This document shows positions 26,819 to 35,467 of a DNA stretch of 64,000 nt, piece by piece. Source of the DNA: Episyrphus balteatus. Lineage: Eukaryota; Arthropoda; Insecta; Diptera; Syrphidae. Under the pieces are notes generated by a model. That model searched no databases, was not told the DNA's origin, and worked only from the letters and a program-made list of their open reading frames with translations. A program made the translations under genes and the position numbers. Position 1 is the stretch's first letter. Every line of letters starts with the position of its first letter. The stretch spans positions 82,585,061-82,649,060 of the forward strand of contig NC_079134.1 of assembly GCF_945859705.1 (NCBI RefSeq), written 5' to 3'.

Positions 26819-28625
26819 CAGTGGCGAAGGGTTCATATAACTCGATTATTTCCGTCTTACCTTTTGAAATTCTCAAACTCAACAACATTAACTTCTGGCA
26901 ACATGAATATAATTTCAATCAACATCTGCACACGCTGTCAACATTATTTCAAATACTCTTCTTTCAGTTCTACTCTACACACCTATCTGCTTTTCAACTC
27001 ATTTCATAAACAAACACAAAACTAGAGCAAAAAAAAGGTAACCCGAAAAATGCCGTCTTATAAACAATAGAACAAATTTGTTTTTTTTCCTCTTTTTTCA
27101 TTTACTTATTACTGCCCTTGTGACCTCTCTGTTTAATACACGCTTTCTTATGGAAGAAAATAAGACGATATTCTTCGTCTTACTTTTTGGTGAATTTTTA
27201 TGTATCTCTCATAATTTTCGCTCTGGGTTAATGAATGCTCAGTGCGCATGTCAGTGTCTGCTTGAGGTAAGTTTCATTTTTCATAGGAAGAAAAAAAGGT
27301 AGAATATGACGGTTTCTTCCGACTTATTTGGGGAATTTGTGTGTATCTTGCAATCGCTGAGCTGATGAGCCAAATTATGTTGCGCAGGTTGTGGGTGAGG
27401 TAAGTTTTATTTGAAGAAAATCAGTTAGGAACATATAAAAGGTATAGAACAAGAAAATAACACGCTCCTTTTCGATTGACTTATTATCTGAATTTTTATG
27501 TATCTCTCCACTGGGCTGCTGTGTCAAAGGTTTCCACTATGATAAGAAATATGCGTGGATTTTATATTTAATGTCATAAGGCATTTTTGTTGGCAGAAAG
27601 TGCATAAAATAAATGCAATTTCCATAAAGTGGCACAACTGCCCCAATTGAATTCAGCAAGTCCCAAGCAGAACGCAGTGAAATTTTGAAAATAATAAAAA
27701 TTTAGATGATGCAAAAATTGTGAAAAGTTTTTAGAAAGTAAGAATTGTTGTTTTGATTATGAATTTAATATGATTGTTCGACTAACAAAAAAGTCGAGAG
27801 CAAGAACTTTGCTATGCGATTTTTTTTAATTTAGTGTTCTGAATTCAGAAGTCACAAATTGTCATTTGCTAACCTCTAAGATTTTGAAATATAAATTTTT
27901 ATTTGCAATAATCTTTGAAAAGATATCAATATATTTTATACAATAAAATACGAGTATTACTTTTTGACATTCAAGAATTAGTTTTCTAAAAAAGTACCGA
28001 AAAATAACGTTTTCTACCAGTTAATATTCAAGTATTTCAAAAACGTGACGGTCCAATGCAATTTTCACTTCGGGAAAATCCTTTAGAAAAGTATGGTTTT
28101 GTTCAAGCTCTATTTTGTAACTTTATAGGTATTATTTTTTCTTAGAGGATTCAAATAATTTTAATCAGTTTAGTTTTATGAAGATAACAAAATTGTAATT
28201 AAAGGACGCTCTTACTTAAAGTTTTGTATACACCTAGATAATTGTTGCTTCTGTTGGCGGCGTCGAGAGATCTTTATAATTCTAAGGCGATTTCATGCAT
28301 AGAAGATCTAGCATTGATCTAGCACTTATATTTATAGGTAGAAAAAAACTTCTTCTAAATTCTAATTACTAAAAGTAGACTTGACTTTTAAGAAAAAGTT
28401 CTTGCAGAGTTTTATGAAAGAAAAACGTAGAACTTTGCACACTTTTTAATGGAAACTTTATTAAAAAAAATATATATACATATATCTTATGTTTTTGACA
28501 ATTGGTTTGAATTGCTTAATTTCATGGCTTGAAACGCAGAAATATATTAAAAATTTGGAATTGAATTTCTTGGTCACTAATTTTTATTCGACTTACCATT
28601 TGAAATCATTCACGCCTCGCCACTG
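26819..28625. mobile_element. non-autonomous hAT-like transposon, 1.8 kb
   Basis: Starts CAGTGGCGAAGG and ends with the reverse complement of CAGTGGCGAGGC, a short terminal inverted repeat of hAT type. It is flanked by a perfect 8-bp duplication ATAGCTAG (26811-26818 and 28626-28633), the length expected for hAT. It interrupts the Penelope-like endonuclease frame, which reads on correctly when the element is removed. No transposase is visible. The interior is AT-rich and includes a degenerate ~150-bp tandem repeat at about 27050-27550 (recurring words like GAATTTTTATGTATCTCTC). Small open frames inside show no recognisable motif. Confidence 0.85.
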
Positions 28626-28863
28626 ATAGCTAGTGCCGTTTTTTGTGAGTTACCGGTTCTCACATCTGATTTATGTCCGGATATCCTGTTTTTAAGTTTT
28701 TGTTTCGATGTTCCAATATAGACTTTTGAACAAGTATTATTTCCACCTAAACAGTTAATCTGGTATACCACGTCCGATTTGTTTTCTTTTTTTGTTTCGT
28801 CTTTAAGTTTGGTAAATACATTTGTTTTGGGTGTATTGGAAGATTTGAAAGCTATTTTTATCC
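28626..28863 (-). pseudogene. Penelope-like element, GIY-YIG endonuclease fragment
   Basis: The minus strand encodes FKSSNTPKTNVFTKLKD, then VVYQINCLGG, KVYIGTSKQKLKNRIS and HKSDVR. These are the linker and GIY-YIG endonuclease core of Penelope-like retroelements, with YIG of the second half and the following arginine visible. In an intact element this domain follows the RT and nicks the target. The RT is absent here. The fragment begins abruptly at 28863, where an inverted second piece of the same ORF starts, and is broken at TALA by the hAT insertion. Confidence 0.8.
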
Positions 28864-28912
28864 TCACAAAAAGCGGCACTAGCTATGCATTGTTTAGAAG
28901 AAGACCACAGGC
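28863..28912 (+). pseudogene. inverted Penelope-like ORF scrap
   Basis: The plus strand reads SQKAALAMHCLEEDHRP. This is the same region as the minus-strand SQKTALA plus AMHCLEEEHRP, but in the opposite orientation and directly abutting the other fragment. Head-to-head joins of this kind are common for Penelope-like insertions. The remaining 28913-29459 holds no recognisable gene. Confidence 0.7.
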
Positions 28913-29459
28913 CGGTGACTACTACTATGAAGCTTAGAGCTATACGATCGCGAAACTTGTTTTCGCAGAAGAGCCTCCCATGGTCGACAGGTCGAAGCGG
29001 AGTAGGCTGTTGCTACTAATTACCCCCCCAGCGAAGAAGTGTTCCCACCAAGGCACTTCCAACAAATGACGGTAGCGGAGGAATTCTTTCTTAGAATCAA
29101 CGGTAGCGTCACCAATTCCAGTAAGGCCGAACTACTTGTTGAACACCTTATACGAGCGACTCAGACATATTCAGAGCACAGGTCTATAAGGAGCGGCTTA
29201 GCCAAGAGCCAACCTCTCGTCCTTGGAGTGATCAAAGGGCCTGGCCCTCCAGGTTGGGGGCTTCTGCCTTCGGTGTAACTGCCCAACCAGAAGTAGGATG
29301 TAGTTTTGGAATGACGATAGTAAAAACAAAGGCAAGCAAATTTCAAAGAAGTTTAAAACCTTAGTGGGTAACAAAGATTTAATATATTTAACACGAATAT
29401 TGTAAGTATAGATTATTTATTGCTTTTCCAATATTTTTAAGACATTTTTTAATAGAGTC

Positions 29460-29493
29460 CTGAAGAAGGGTATAAGCATACCCGAAACGTCGA
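29460..29493 (+). ncRNA. hammerhead-like motif of Penelope type (minimal)
   Basis: CTGAAGA, then the hairpin GGGTAT-AAGC-ATACCC, then GAAACGTC. CTGAAGA fits the hammerhead core CUGANGA and GAAA follows stem II. Stem III would be almost absent, and one extra A sits next to stem II, so activity as a monomer is doubtful. Minimal hammerheads of this kind are known from Penelope-like elements. Confidence 0.45.
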
Positions 29494-29523
29494 CTGGTAT
29501 CTACGAATTAGAATATATTAAAG

Positions 29524-29534
29524 AAAGTCCTATA
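29524..29534. repeat. left 11-bp target duplication of the ribozyme array
   Basis: AAAGTCCTATA, repeated exactly at 32062-32072 on the other side of the array. Confidence 0.85.
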
Positions 29535-29599
29535 TTATTAAATATGATTTAAAATCATGAAAATATAAAATATATATAAACCAGCATAAAAGTGTTCAT

Positions 29600-29671
29600 A
29601 TATGCGTTTCGCCCCGATGTAATGGTTGGGCTCATCAGAAGATGACCATTACACCTTGTCTTGACGCATAT
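29600..29671 (-). ncRNA. hammerhead ribozyme, inverted copy 1
   Basis: On the minus strand: stem III ATATGCG/CGCATAT (7 bp), cleavage triplet GUC, stem I AAGA/TCTT, core CTGATGA, stem II GCCC/GGGC, then GAAA. The open helix is stem III, so this is type III. Loop 1 contains TGTAATGGT and loop 2 contains ACCATTACA, a perfect 9-nt complement. Confidence 0.88.
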
Positions 29672-29915
29672 TTTCCCGAATAAATCGAGATTCCATATAA
29701 TCCGAGCTGCATAGAGCAACTGCGAATTATATAGTTGCTACAAGTCTTCAAAGAAGATAAATTGTAGCTATTTTTATTGCCTTGCTATGGCATTGGAGAA
29801 ATATTTGACTGTTAACAGTCGAAATGTTTTATCCTGAACACCGTTGATTTTTATTAAATATGATTTAAAATCATGAAAATATAAAATATATATAAACCAG
29901 CATAAAAGTGTTCAT

Positions 29916-29987
29916 ATATGCGTTTCGTCCCGATGTAATGGTTGGGCTCATCAGAAGATGACCATTACACCTTGTCTTGACGCATAT
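29916..29987 (-). ncRNA. hammerhead ribozyme, inverted copy 2 (stem II variant)
   Basis: Same as copy 1 except plus-strand T at 29928 in place of C. This puts an A in the 3' strand of stem II and creates a C-A mismatch. It is probably a weaker ribozyme. Confidence 0.85.
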
Positions 29988-30231
29988 TTTCCCGAATAAA
30001 TCGAGATTCCATATAATCCGAGCTGCATAGAGCAACTGCGAATTATATAGTTGCTACAAGTCTTCAAAGAAGATAAATTGTAGCTATTTTTATTGCCTTG
30101 CTATGGCATTGGAGAAATATTTGACTGTTAACAGTCGAAATGTTTTATCCTGAACACCGTTGATTTTTATTAAATATGATTTAAAATCATGAAAATATAA
30201 AATATATATAAACCAGCATAAAAGTGTTCAT

Positions 30232-30303
30232 ATATGCGTTTCGCCCCGATGTAATGGTTGGGCTCATCAGAAGATGACCATTACACCTTGTCTTGACGCA
30301 TAT
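30232..30303 (-). ncRNA. hammerhead ribozyme, inverted copy 3
   Basis: Identical to inverted copy 1 over the 72-nt motif, exactly 316 bp from its neighbours. All core bases are present. Confidence 0.88.
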
Positions 30304-30547
30304 TTTCCCGAATAAATCGAGATTCCATATAATCCGAGCTGCATAGAGCAACTGCGAATTATATAGTTGCTACAAGTCTTCAAAGAAGATAAATTGTAGC
30401 TATTTTTATTGCCTTGCTATGGCATTGGAGAAATATTTGACTGTTAACAGTCGAAATGTTTTATCCTGAACACCGTTGATTTTTATTAAATATGATTTAA
30501 AATCATGAAAATATAAAATATATATAAACCAGCATAAAAGTGTTCAT

Positions 30548-30619
30548 ATATGCGTTTCGCCCCGATGTAATGGTTGGGCTCATCAGAAGATGACCATTAC
30601 ACCTTGTCTTGACGCATAT
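30548..30619 (-). ncRNA. hammerhead ribozyme, inverted copy 4
   Basis: Ribozyme motif identical to inverted copy 1. The unit has a private base change outside the motif at 30641. It is the last inverted unit before the head-to-head joint. Confidence 0.88.
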
Positions 30620-30926
30620 TTTCCCGAATAAATCGAGATTACATATAATCCGAGCTGCATAGAGCAACTGCGAATTATATAGTTGCTACAAGTCTTCAAA
30701 GAAGATAAATTGTAGCTATATTATTATTTAATAAAAATATTTAATAAAAATCAACGGTGTTCAGGATAAAACATTTCGACTGTTAACAGTCAAATATTTC
30801 TCCAATGCCATAGCAAGGCAATAAAAATAGCTACAATTTATCTTCTTTGAAGACTTGTAGCAACTATATAATTCGCAGTTGCTCTATGCAGCTCGGATTA
30901 TATGGAATCTCGATTTATTCGGGAAA

Positions 30927-30998
30927 ATATGCGTCAAGACAAGGTGTAATGGTCATCTTCTGATGAGCCCAACCATTACATCGGGGCGAAACGCATAT
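30927..30998 (+). ncRNA. hammerhead ribozyme, direct copy 1
   Basis: Stem III ATATGCG (30927-30933) with CGCATAT (30992-30998), GUC with predicted cleavage after 30935, stem I AAGA/TCTT, core CTGATGA from 30960, stem II GCCC/GGGC, GAAA at 30988-30991. Loop 1/loop 2 complement TGTAATGGT/ACCATTACA. Confidence 0.88.
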
Positions 30999-31242
30999 AT
31001 GAACACTTTTATGCTGGTTTATATATATTTTATATTTTCATGATTTTAAATCATATTTAATAAAAATCAACGGTGTTCAGGATAAAACATTTCGACTGTT
31101 AACAGTCAAATATTTCTCCAATGCCATAGCAAGGCAATAAAAATAGCTACAATTTATCTTCTTTGAAGACTTGTAGCAACTATATAATTCGCAGTTGCTC
31201 TATGCAGCTCGGATTATATGGAATCTCGATTTATTCGGGAAA

Positions 31243-31314
31243 ATATGCGTCAAGACAAGGTGTAATGGTCATCTTCTGATGAGCCCAACCATTACATCGG
31301 GGCGAAACGCATAT
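31243..31314 (+). ncRNA. hammerhead ribozyme, direct copy 2
   Basis: Same 72-nt motif as direct copy 1, 316 bp downstream. Core CTGATGA begins at 31276. Confidence 0.88.
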
Positions 31315-31558
31315 ATGAACACTTTTATGCTGGTTTATATATATTTTATATTTTCATGATTTTAAATCATATTTAATAAAAATCAACGGTGTTCAGGATA
31401 AAACATTTCGACTGTTAACAGTCAAATATTTCTCCAATGCCATAGCAAGGCAATAAAAATAGCTACAATTTATCTTCTTTGAAGACTTGTAGCAACTATA
31501 TAATTCGCAGTTGCTCTATGCAGCTCGGATTATATGGAATCTCGATTTATTCGGGAAA

Positions 31559-31630
31559 ATATGCGTCAAGACAAGGTGTAATGGTCATCTTCTGATGAGC
31601 CCAACCATTACATCGGGGCGAAACGCATAT
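31559..31630 (+). ncRNA. hammerhead ribozyme, direct copy 3
   Basis: Same motif, core at 31592. The unit carries a T-to-A change outside the ribozyme at 31665. Confidence 0.88.
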
Positions 31631-31874
31631 ATGAACACTTTTATGCTGGTTTATATATATTTTAAATTTTCATGATTTTAAATCATATTTAATAAAAATC
31701 AACGGTGTTCAGGATAAAACATTTCGACTGTTAACAGTCAAATATTTCTCCAATGCCATAGCAAGGCAATAAAAATAGCTACAATTTATCTTCTTTGAAG
31801 ACTTGTAGCAACTATATAATTCGCAGTTGCTCTATGCAGCTCGGATTACATGGAATCTCGATTTATTCGGGAAA

Positions 31875-31946
31875 ATATGCGTCAAGACAAGGTGTAATGG
31901 TCATCTTCTGATGAGCCCAACCATTACATCGGGGCGAAACGCATAT
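31875..31946 (+). ncRNA. hammerhead ribozyme, direct copy 4
   Basis: Same motif, core at 31908. A T-to-C change lies upstream at 31849. The array then continues into a partial unit that stops at the right-hand target duplication. Confidence 0.88.
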
Positions 31947-32061
31947 ATGAACACTTTTATGCTGGTTTATATATATTTTATATTTTCATGATTTTAAATC
32001 ATATTTAATAAAAATCAACGGTGTTCAGGATAAAACATTTCGACTGTTAACAGTCAAATAT

Positions 32062-32072
32062 AAAGTCCTATA
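32062..32072. repeat. right 11-bp target duplication of the ribozyme array
   Basis: AAAGTCCTATA, identical to 29524-29534. Confidence 0.85.
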
Positions 32073-32129
32073 GCCCACGAAAAGAGTAAAATTTATTTTA
32101 CTGAAAAGGTCATGTAAGGAGGAGTTAAT

Positions 32130-33424
32130 TATTAACATAAAAGGCTCGTTGTTTGCTATGATTGGCGATAACCTTGGAAGTCACCAAATCGGAAGGTTTT
32201 CAGAAAACTTTACTACCTCCGACTTTTTATGCAGGTATTGTCTATTTCAAAGAGCATCGCTTAAAAATAAATCCTTTGAAACGTGTGAAATGAGAACGCC
32301 TGAGAATAACGAAGACACCGTTAAAAATGTAATTGATAATGATAACTTTATCAATAATGGTATTAAAACTAACTCGGTTTTGAACGATTTGAATCATTTT
32401 CATGTTTGCAATCCTGGTATTCCACCTTGCATTGCTCACGATCTTTTTGAAGGTTTTATTTCATTCGATTTAATAAAAGTATTGATTGAATTTTCTGAAA
32501 AAAAAACTGTTCTCTTTTTACCAACTGAATATTTTTTTAGCATCGATTCAAACTGAAATTAAACTAGCACTTTCATTTCCCAAAATTACCAAAAATATGA
32601 AAAAAGTTCCTGGAAAAGCCTTTGAAGTTTGGAACATATTAATGCTCTTACCTATTTTCTTTAAATACCTAGGTTTTTCTTTTGATGATTCAACGTGGCA
32701 ATTTTTTTGTACTATGGTAGAAACGTGCCGGATTATCTTTGCATCTGAAATGTCACTCGAGCAAACATGTTTGAACTTTACTTTGAGCTGAGGATTTTTT
32801 GTGTTCCATACTTTAATCTCAGACCCAAACATCACTATGTTACTCACTATCCAAACCTTTTAAGGCAATTAGGACCATTACGTGGTTTGTGCAGAAACAT
32901 CAATTTTTTAAGCAGTTTGCTAGGAAAGTTAAAAACTTTATAAATATCTCTTTCTCACTTTCCAAAATGCATCAAGAATTCTAAGCACGTATTTCTCACG
33001 ATCGTTATAATTTGAAAACTTTTTCAAATTTTGTTATGAAGTTATCTAGTTATATGTATGATGTAGAAATTCCTTCGGATTTTATATTTGTGGCAAAAAA
33101 AAATTTCATACCTTAGTACCTACTACTTATCAAGAAAATGATGCCTTGTTCGTGAAAATGAATGCAGAGTCGGATATTCAGATTTTGACTGTACAAACTA
33201 TTTTTTTTAATGCCTCTTATGATCATGCAATTTTATATGGAACGCTCTTAAATTTCTGTTATAACCAATATACTGCCTTGTATGAAAACTATAAGACAAA
33301 CAATCGGTACCGTTTGAGTTGTGCTAATTTAGAGGATATACTTTTAAAGAAACCTGTTTTATTATTCAACCAAAATAACCGATATTTTTATTCACCGTTC
33401 ACTTCAATTTGCCAGAATAATTAA
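32130..33424 (+). pseudogene. decayed transposase-like gene (TNP2/CACTA-like family suspected)
   Basis: Broken plus-strand frames read in sequence: AMIGDNLGSHQIGRFSENF with CRYC (32155-32260), CNPGIPPCIAHDLFEGF (about 32407-32457), then after a frameshift GKAFEVWNILMLLPIFFKYL (about 32610-32670), then PKHHYVTHYPNLLRQLGPL near 32825-32880, and a C-terminal part NRYRLSCANLEDILLKKPVL (about 33302-33360). This order recalls long uncharacterised animal proteins that I believe are related to TNP2-type transposases. The family link is from memory and uncertain. At least two frameshifts and several stops make it a pseudogene. The inserted ribozyme array ends ~60 bp upstream. Confidence 0.5.
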
Positions 33425-33439
33425 AAAAGCAGAAGTTTG

Positions 33440-33665
33440 CAGTGGATAAAAAAGTATTGGAAATCATAGTTTAAAGATCAATTTTTTTTTTTTTTGTATA
33501 CCTAAATACATTTTACATTTTTTTCTTATTCTCTTCTTAGCATTTTAATGGAAGAAAACAAAAACATATCAAGAAGGTGTAGTTTTGTTCAATTGTTAAT
33601 TACATTTTTGATAGAAGCATTCAATTCTAAAATAAATAAAATTGCCAATACGTTTTTATCCACTG
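33440..33665. mobile_element. 226-bp MITE with CAGTGGATAAAAA termini
   Basis: Left end CAGTGGATAAAAAAGTATTG and right end the reverse complement of CAGTGGATAAAAACGTATTG: a ~25-bp inverted repeat with two mismatches. TA follows the right end and TG precedes the left, so a Tc1/mariner-like TA target is likely but not perfect. No coding capacity. Confidence 0.55.
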
Positions 33666-33773
33666 TATTTCTATTTTTAATTTATTCTTGCACTTAAAAC
33701 AAAATCACAATTTAAAACATTAATAGTAGCATAAATACAATATTTCTTTTCAAGAATCATTTTGTTAAGATGT

Positions 33774-33812
33774 CCAGACTTCAAAAAAGGTGTCACCCTT
33801 TTTGAAGTCTGG
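33774..33812. repeat. short hairpin
   Basis: CCAGACTTCAAAAAAGG, a 5-nt loop, and a near-perfect complement ending GAAGTCTGG. Probably the scar or end of a small mobile element. The rest of 33425-33983 is AT-rich with nothing else visible. Confidence 0.6.
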
Positions 33813-33983
33813 AATAGTGACTTGACAGTAAAGAAGGCGTTTGTCTGCAACCCACAGATAAAGGATGTGGGTGGCGAAGGGTAAATATTTTAAAATTTTC
33901 TAAATTTGCTCAATTTCATTACACACATTAAACCTCAAGCTGGGATTGCTGGCACTTTTCATAAATGAATAGGGGGTTTATTG

Positions 33984-35458
33984 GGTGACGTGAAATAACG
34001 CCCTACGAAATAAGGCCGCATCGGCCCTTATTTCCATTTGTAATGGAAATAAGGCCCTGACAATGCTTGCGGGCTTATTTCCATTTCAACAACGAAATTA
34101 GGCCCGTCGGGCCTTATTTCGTTTTTTCTACTTGGAAGTAGAAAACAAGAACATCTGAACTTCCAAACTTCATTCTTTAAAAAGAAATTTAAATGTTATT
34201 TGAAGTTCAGAGCGTATAAACGTCAGATGAATAAGCGGGGATGCAGCCCCCTACAAGGCCCTTCCCCCTTCCTAGGGCATATTATAGGATTTGGGTGAAG
34301 GCTAGGTTGAGTGAATTCAATATTTCTTTTAGTTTCCTAGAAACTTTAAAATTTTGAAGAAAATATGCTCACACCCAACCCAACACCCACCTTGAATCGG
34401 TGCAGGGAACTAACTTAAAAATTGTATCTGTTGTGCTTAATAATTCTAATTTTCCGTTATATTCCATCATTTATGGTGGGAAATAAGTTTATCCAAATGT
34501 GTGTCAAAATATTTCTCCCTTCAACTTGAAGAACAAAAATACATTTAGGAAATTCAAAATAAATAAAATTGAGTTATATACTTACTCGTAGTAACATAAG
34601 TAGATTCAATTTAATTCCAATGTTCAAATGCGAAGCGGAAAAAAATTTTTCTAACCCGAATTTTAATGCGAAGCGGAAAAAATGTTTGCCCACGTGAGGA
34701 TCAATTTTGAGGTGTGAAAATTAAAAATTCGCGCGAATTTTTAATTTTCACACCTCAAAATTGATCCTCACGTGGGCAAACATTTTTTCCGCTTCGCATT
34801 AAAATTCGGGTTAGAAAAATTTTTTTCCGCTTCGCATTTGAACATTGGAATTAAATTGAATCTACTTATGTTACTACGAGTAAGTATATAACTCAATTTT
34901 ATTTATTTTGAATTTCCTAAATGTATTCTTGATTTTACTTATTTCTTAAAAGTTTGTACTAGAAAAAAAGAAAGCAAAAACTTTGTGAAGACCCGCGATT
35001 TCCCATTTTCATTTTTCAGTGCAGACTTTTGTAAAAAAATATGTGCCAAAGACACCTCATCTAATAAGATACAGTACTAAAAAGAAAAATTATTTTCCAC
35101 CTCCCACTTCACCCAAAAATGAATTTCGTTCAAAAAAAAAAAATTGTTGTTCTTACATTCAGCGAGAACTAAATTCCCAAAAAAAGTGAAATTATTTCCT
35201 ACTCTTAGTGAAGTAATGTCCCATAAGAAAGCCGCATCCCCCTCCCATATTCTTCTCGCTTATCACTTATAGGTACTATGAACACGAAGCAAGATTTCGC
35301 TTCCTCCAGAAATGCGGCCTTATTTCTATCTCGAATGGGGTCTTATTTCTATATTGCAACTGAAATAAGGCCCGTCGGGCGTTATTTCGGTTTTTCCACG
35401 GAAATAAAGCCGCATTTCAAATGGGGTCTTATTTCGTAGGGCGTTATTTCACGTCACC
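33984..35458. mobile_element. 1475-bp non-autonomous TIR transposon, 9-bp target duplication
   Basis: Terminal inverted repeat GGTGACGTGAAATAACGCC, extending ~32 bp, flanked by a perfect 9-bp direct repeat GGTTTATTG (33975-33983 and 35459-35467). Nine-base duplications are typical of MULE/MuDR elements and possible for Merlin. Both subterminal regions (about 33984-34150 and 35320-35458) hold many copies of GAAATAAGGCC-like words in both orientations, like arrays of transposase-binding sites. No transposase is present. The intact MULE gene at 47829 is a conceivable source of enzyme, but its own terminal repeats do not match. A 384-bp perfect palindrome lies inside. Confidence 0.85.
34541..34924. 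repeat. 384-bp perfect palindrome
   Basis: Two 192-bp arms meet at TTCGCGCGAA (centre 34732.5) with no spacer. I compared the arms base by base and saw no mismatch. Each arm carries two copies of TGCGAAGCGGAAAAA. Its transcript would fold into one long hairpin. It lies inside the 33984-35458 element. Confidence 0.93.
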
Positions 35459-35467
35459 GGTTTATTG

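Larger units (their letters stand above)
29535..32061. mobile_element. inverted retrozyme-like array, 8 x 316-bp hammerhead units
   Basis: About 3.75 units on the minus strand (29535 to ~30718) and about 4.2 on the plus strand (~30745 to 32061) meet head to head at an AT-rich joint near 30720-30745. The unit length is exactly 316 bp in every interval measured. Each unit carries one complete hammerhead ribozyme (listed singly) plus ~244 nt of AT-rich non-coding sequence. Units differ by at most one or two bases (29928, 30641, 31665, 31849). The whole block sits between identical 11-bp direct repeats, so it entered as one insertion. Known animal retrozymes are non-autonomous, with 170-400-nt units expressed as small circular RNAs. 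The size, tandem order and ribozyme fit that class. Confidence 0.85.

Noticed and set aside
27358..27375. CTGATGAG at 27363 as a further hammerhead
   Set aside because: No GAAA follows a pairing stem II and no stem III or NUH triplet can be fitted. It is a chance occurrence of the core octamer.
29039..29278. Small ORF MFPPRHFQQMTV...
   Set aside because: No recognisable motif, the first codon is not ATG, and it lies between degenerate elements. There is no support as a gene.
30720..30745. Array inversion as simply two terminal inverted repeats of a DNA transposon
   Set aside because: Each arm is itself a tandem multimer of a 316-bp unit with a ribozyme, and the outer ends lie at different positions within the unit. 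A cut-and-paste element would end at the same sequence on both sides.
33774..33812. Rho-independent terminator
   Set aside because: The stem is A/T-rich, without a defined U tract in sense, and the DNA is eukaryotic. A mobile-element scar is more likely.
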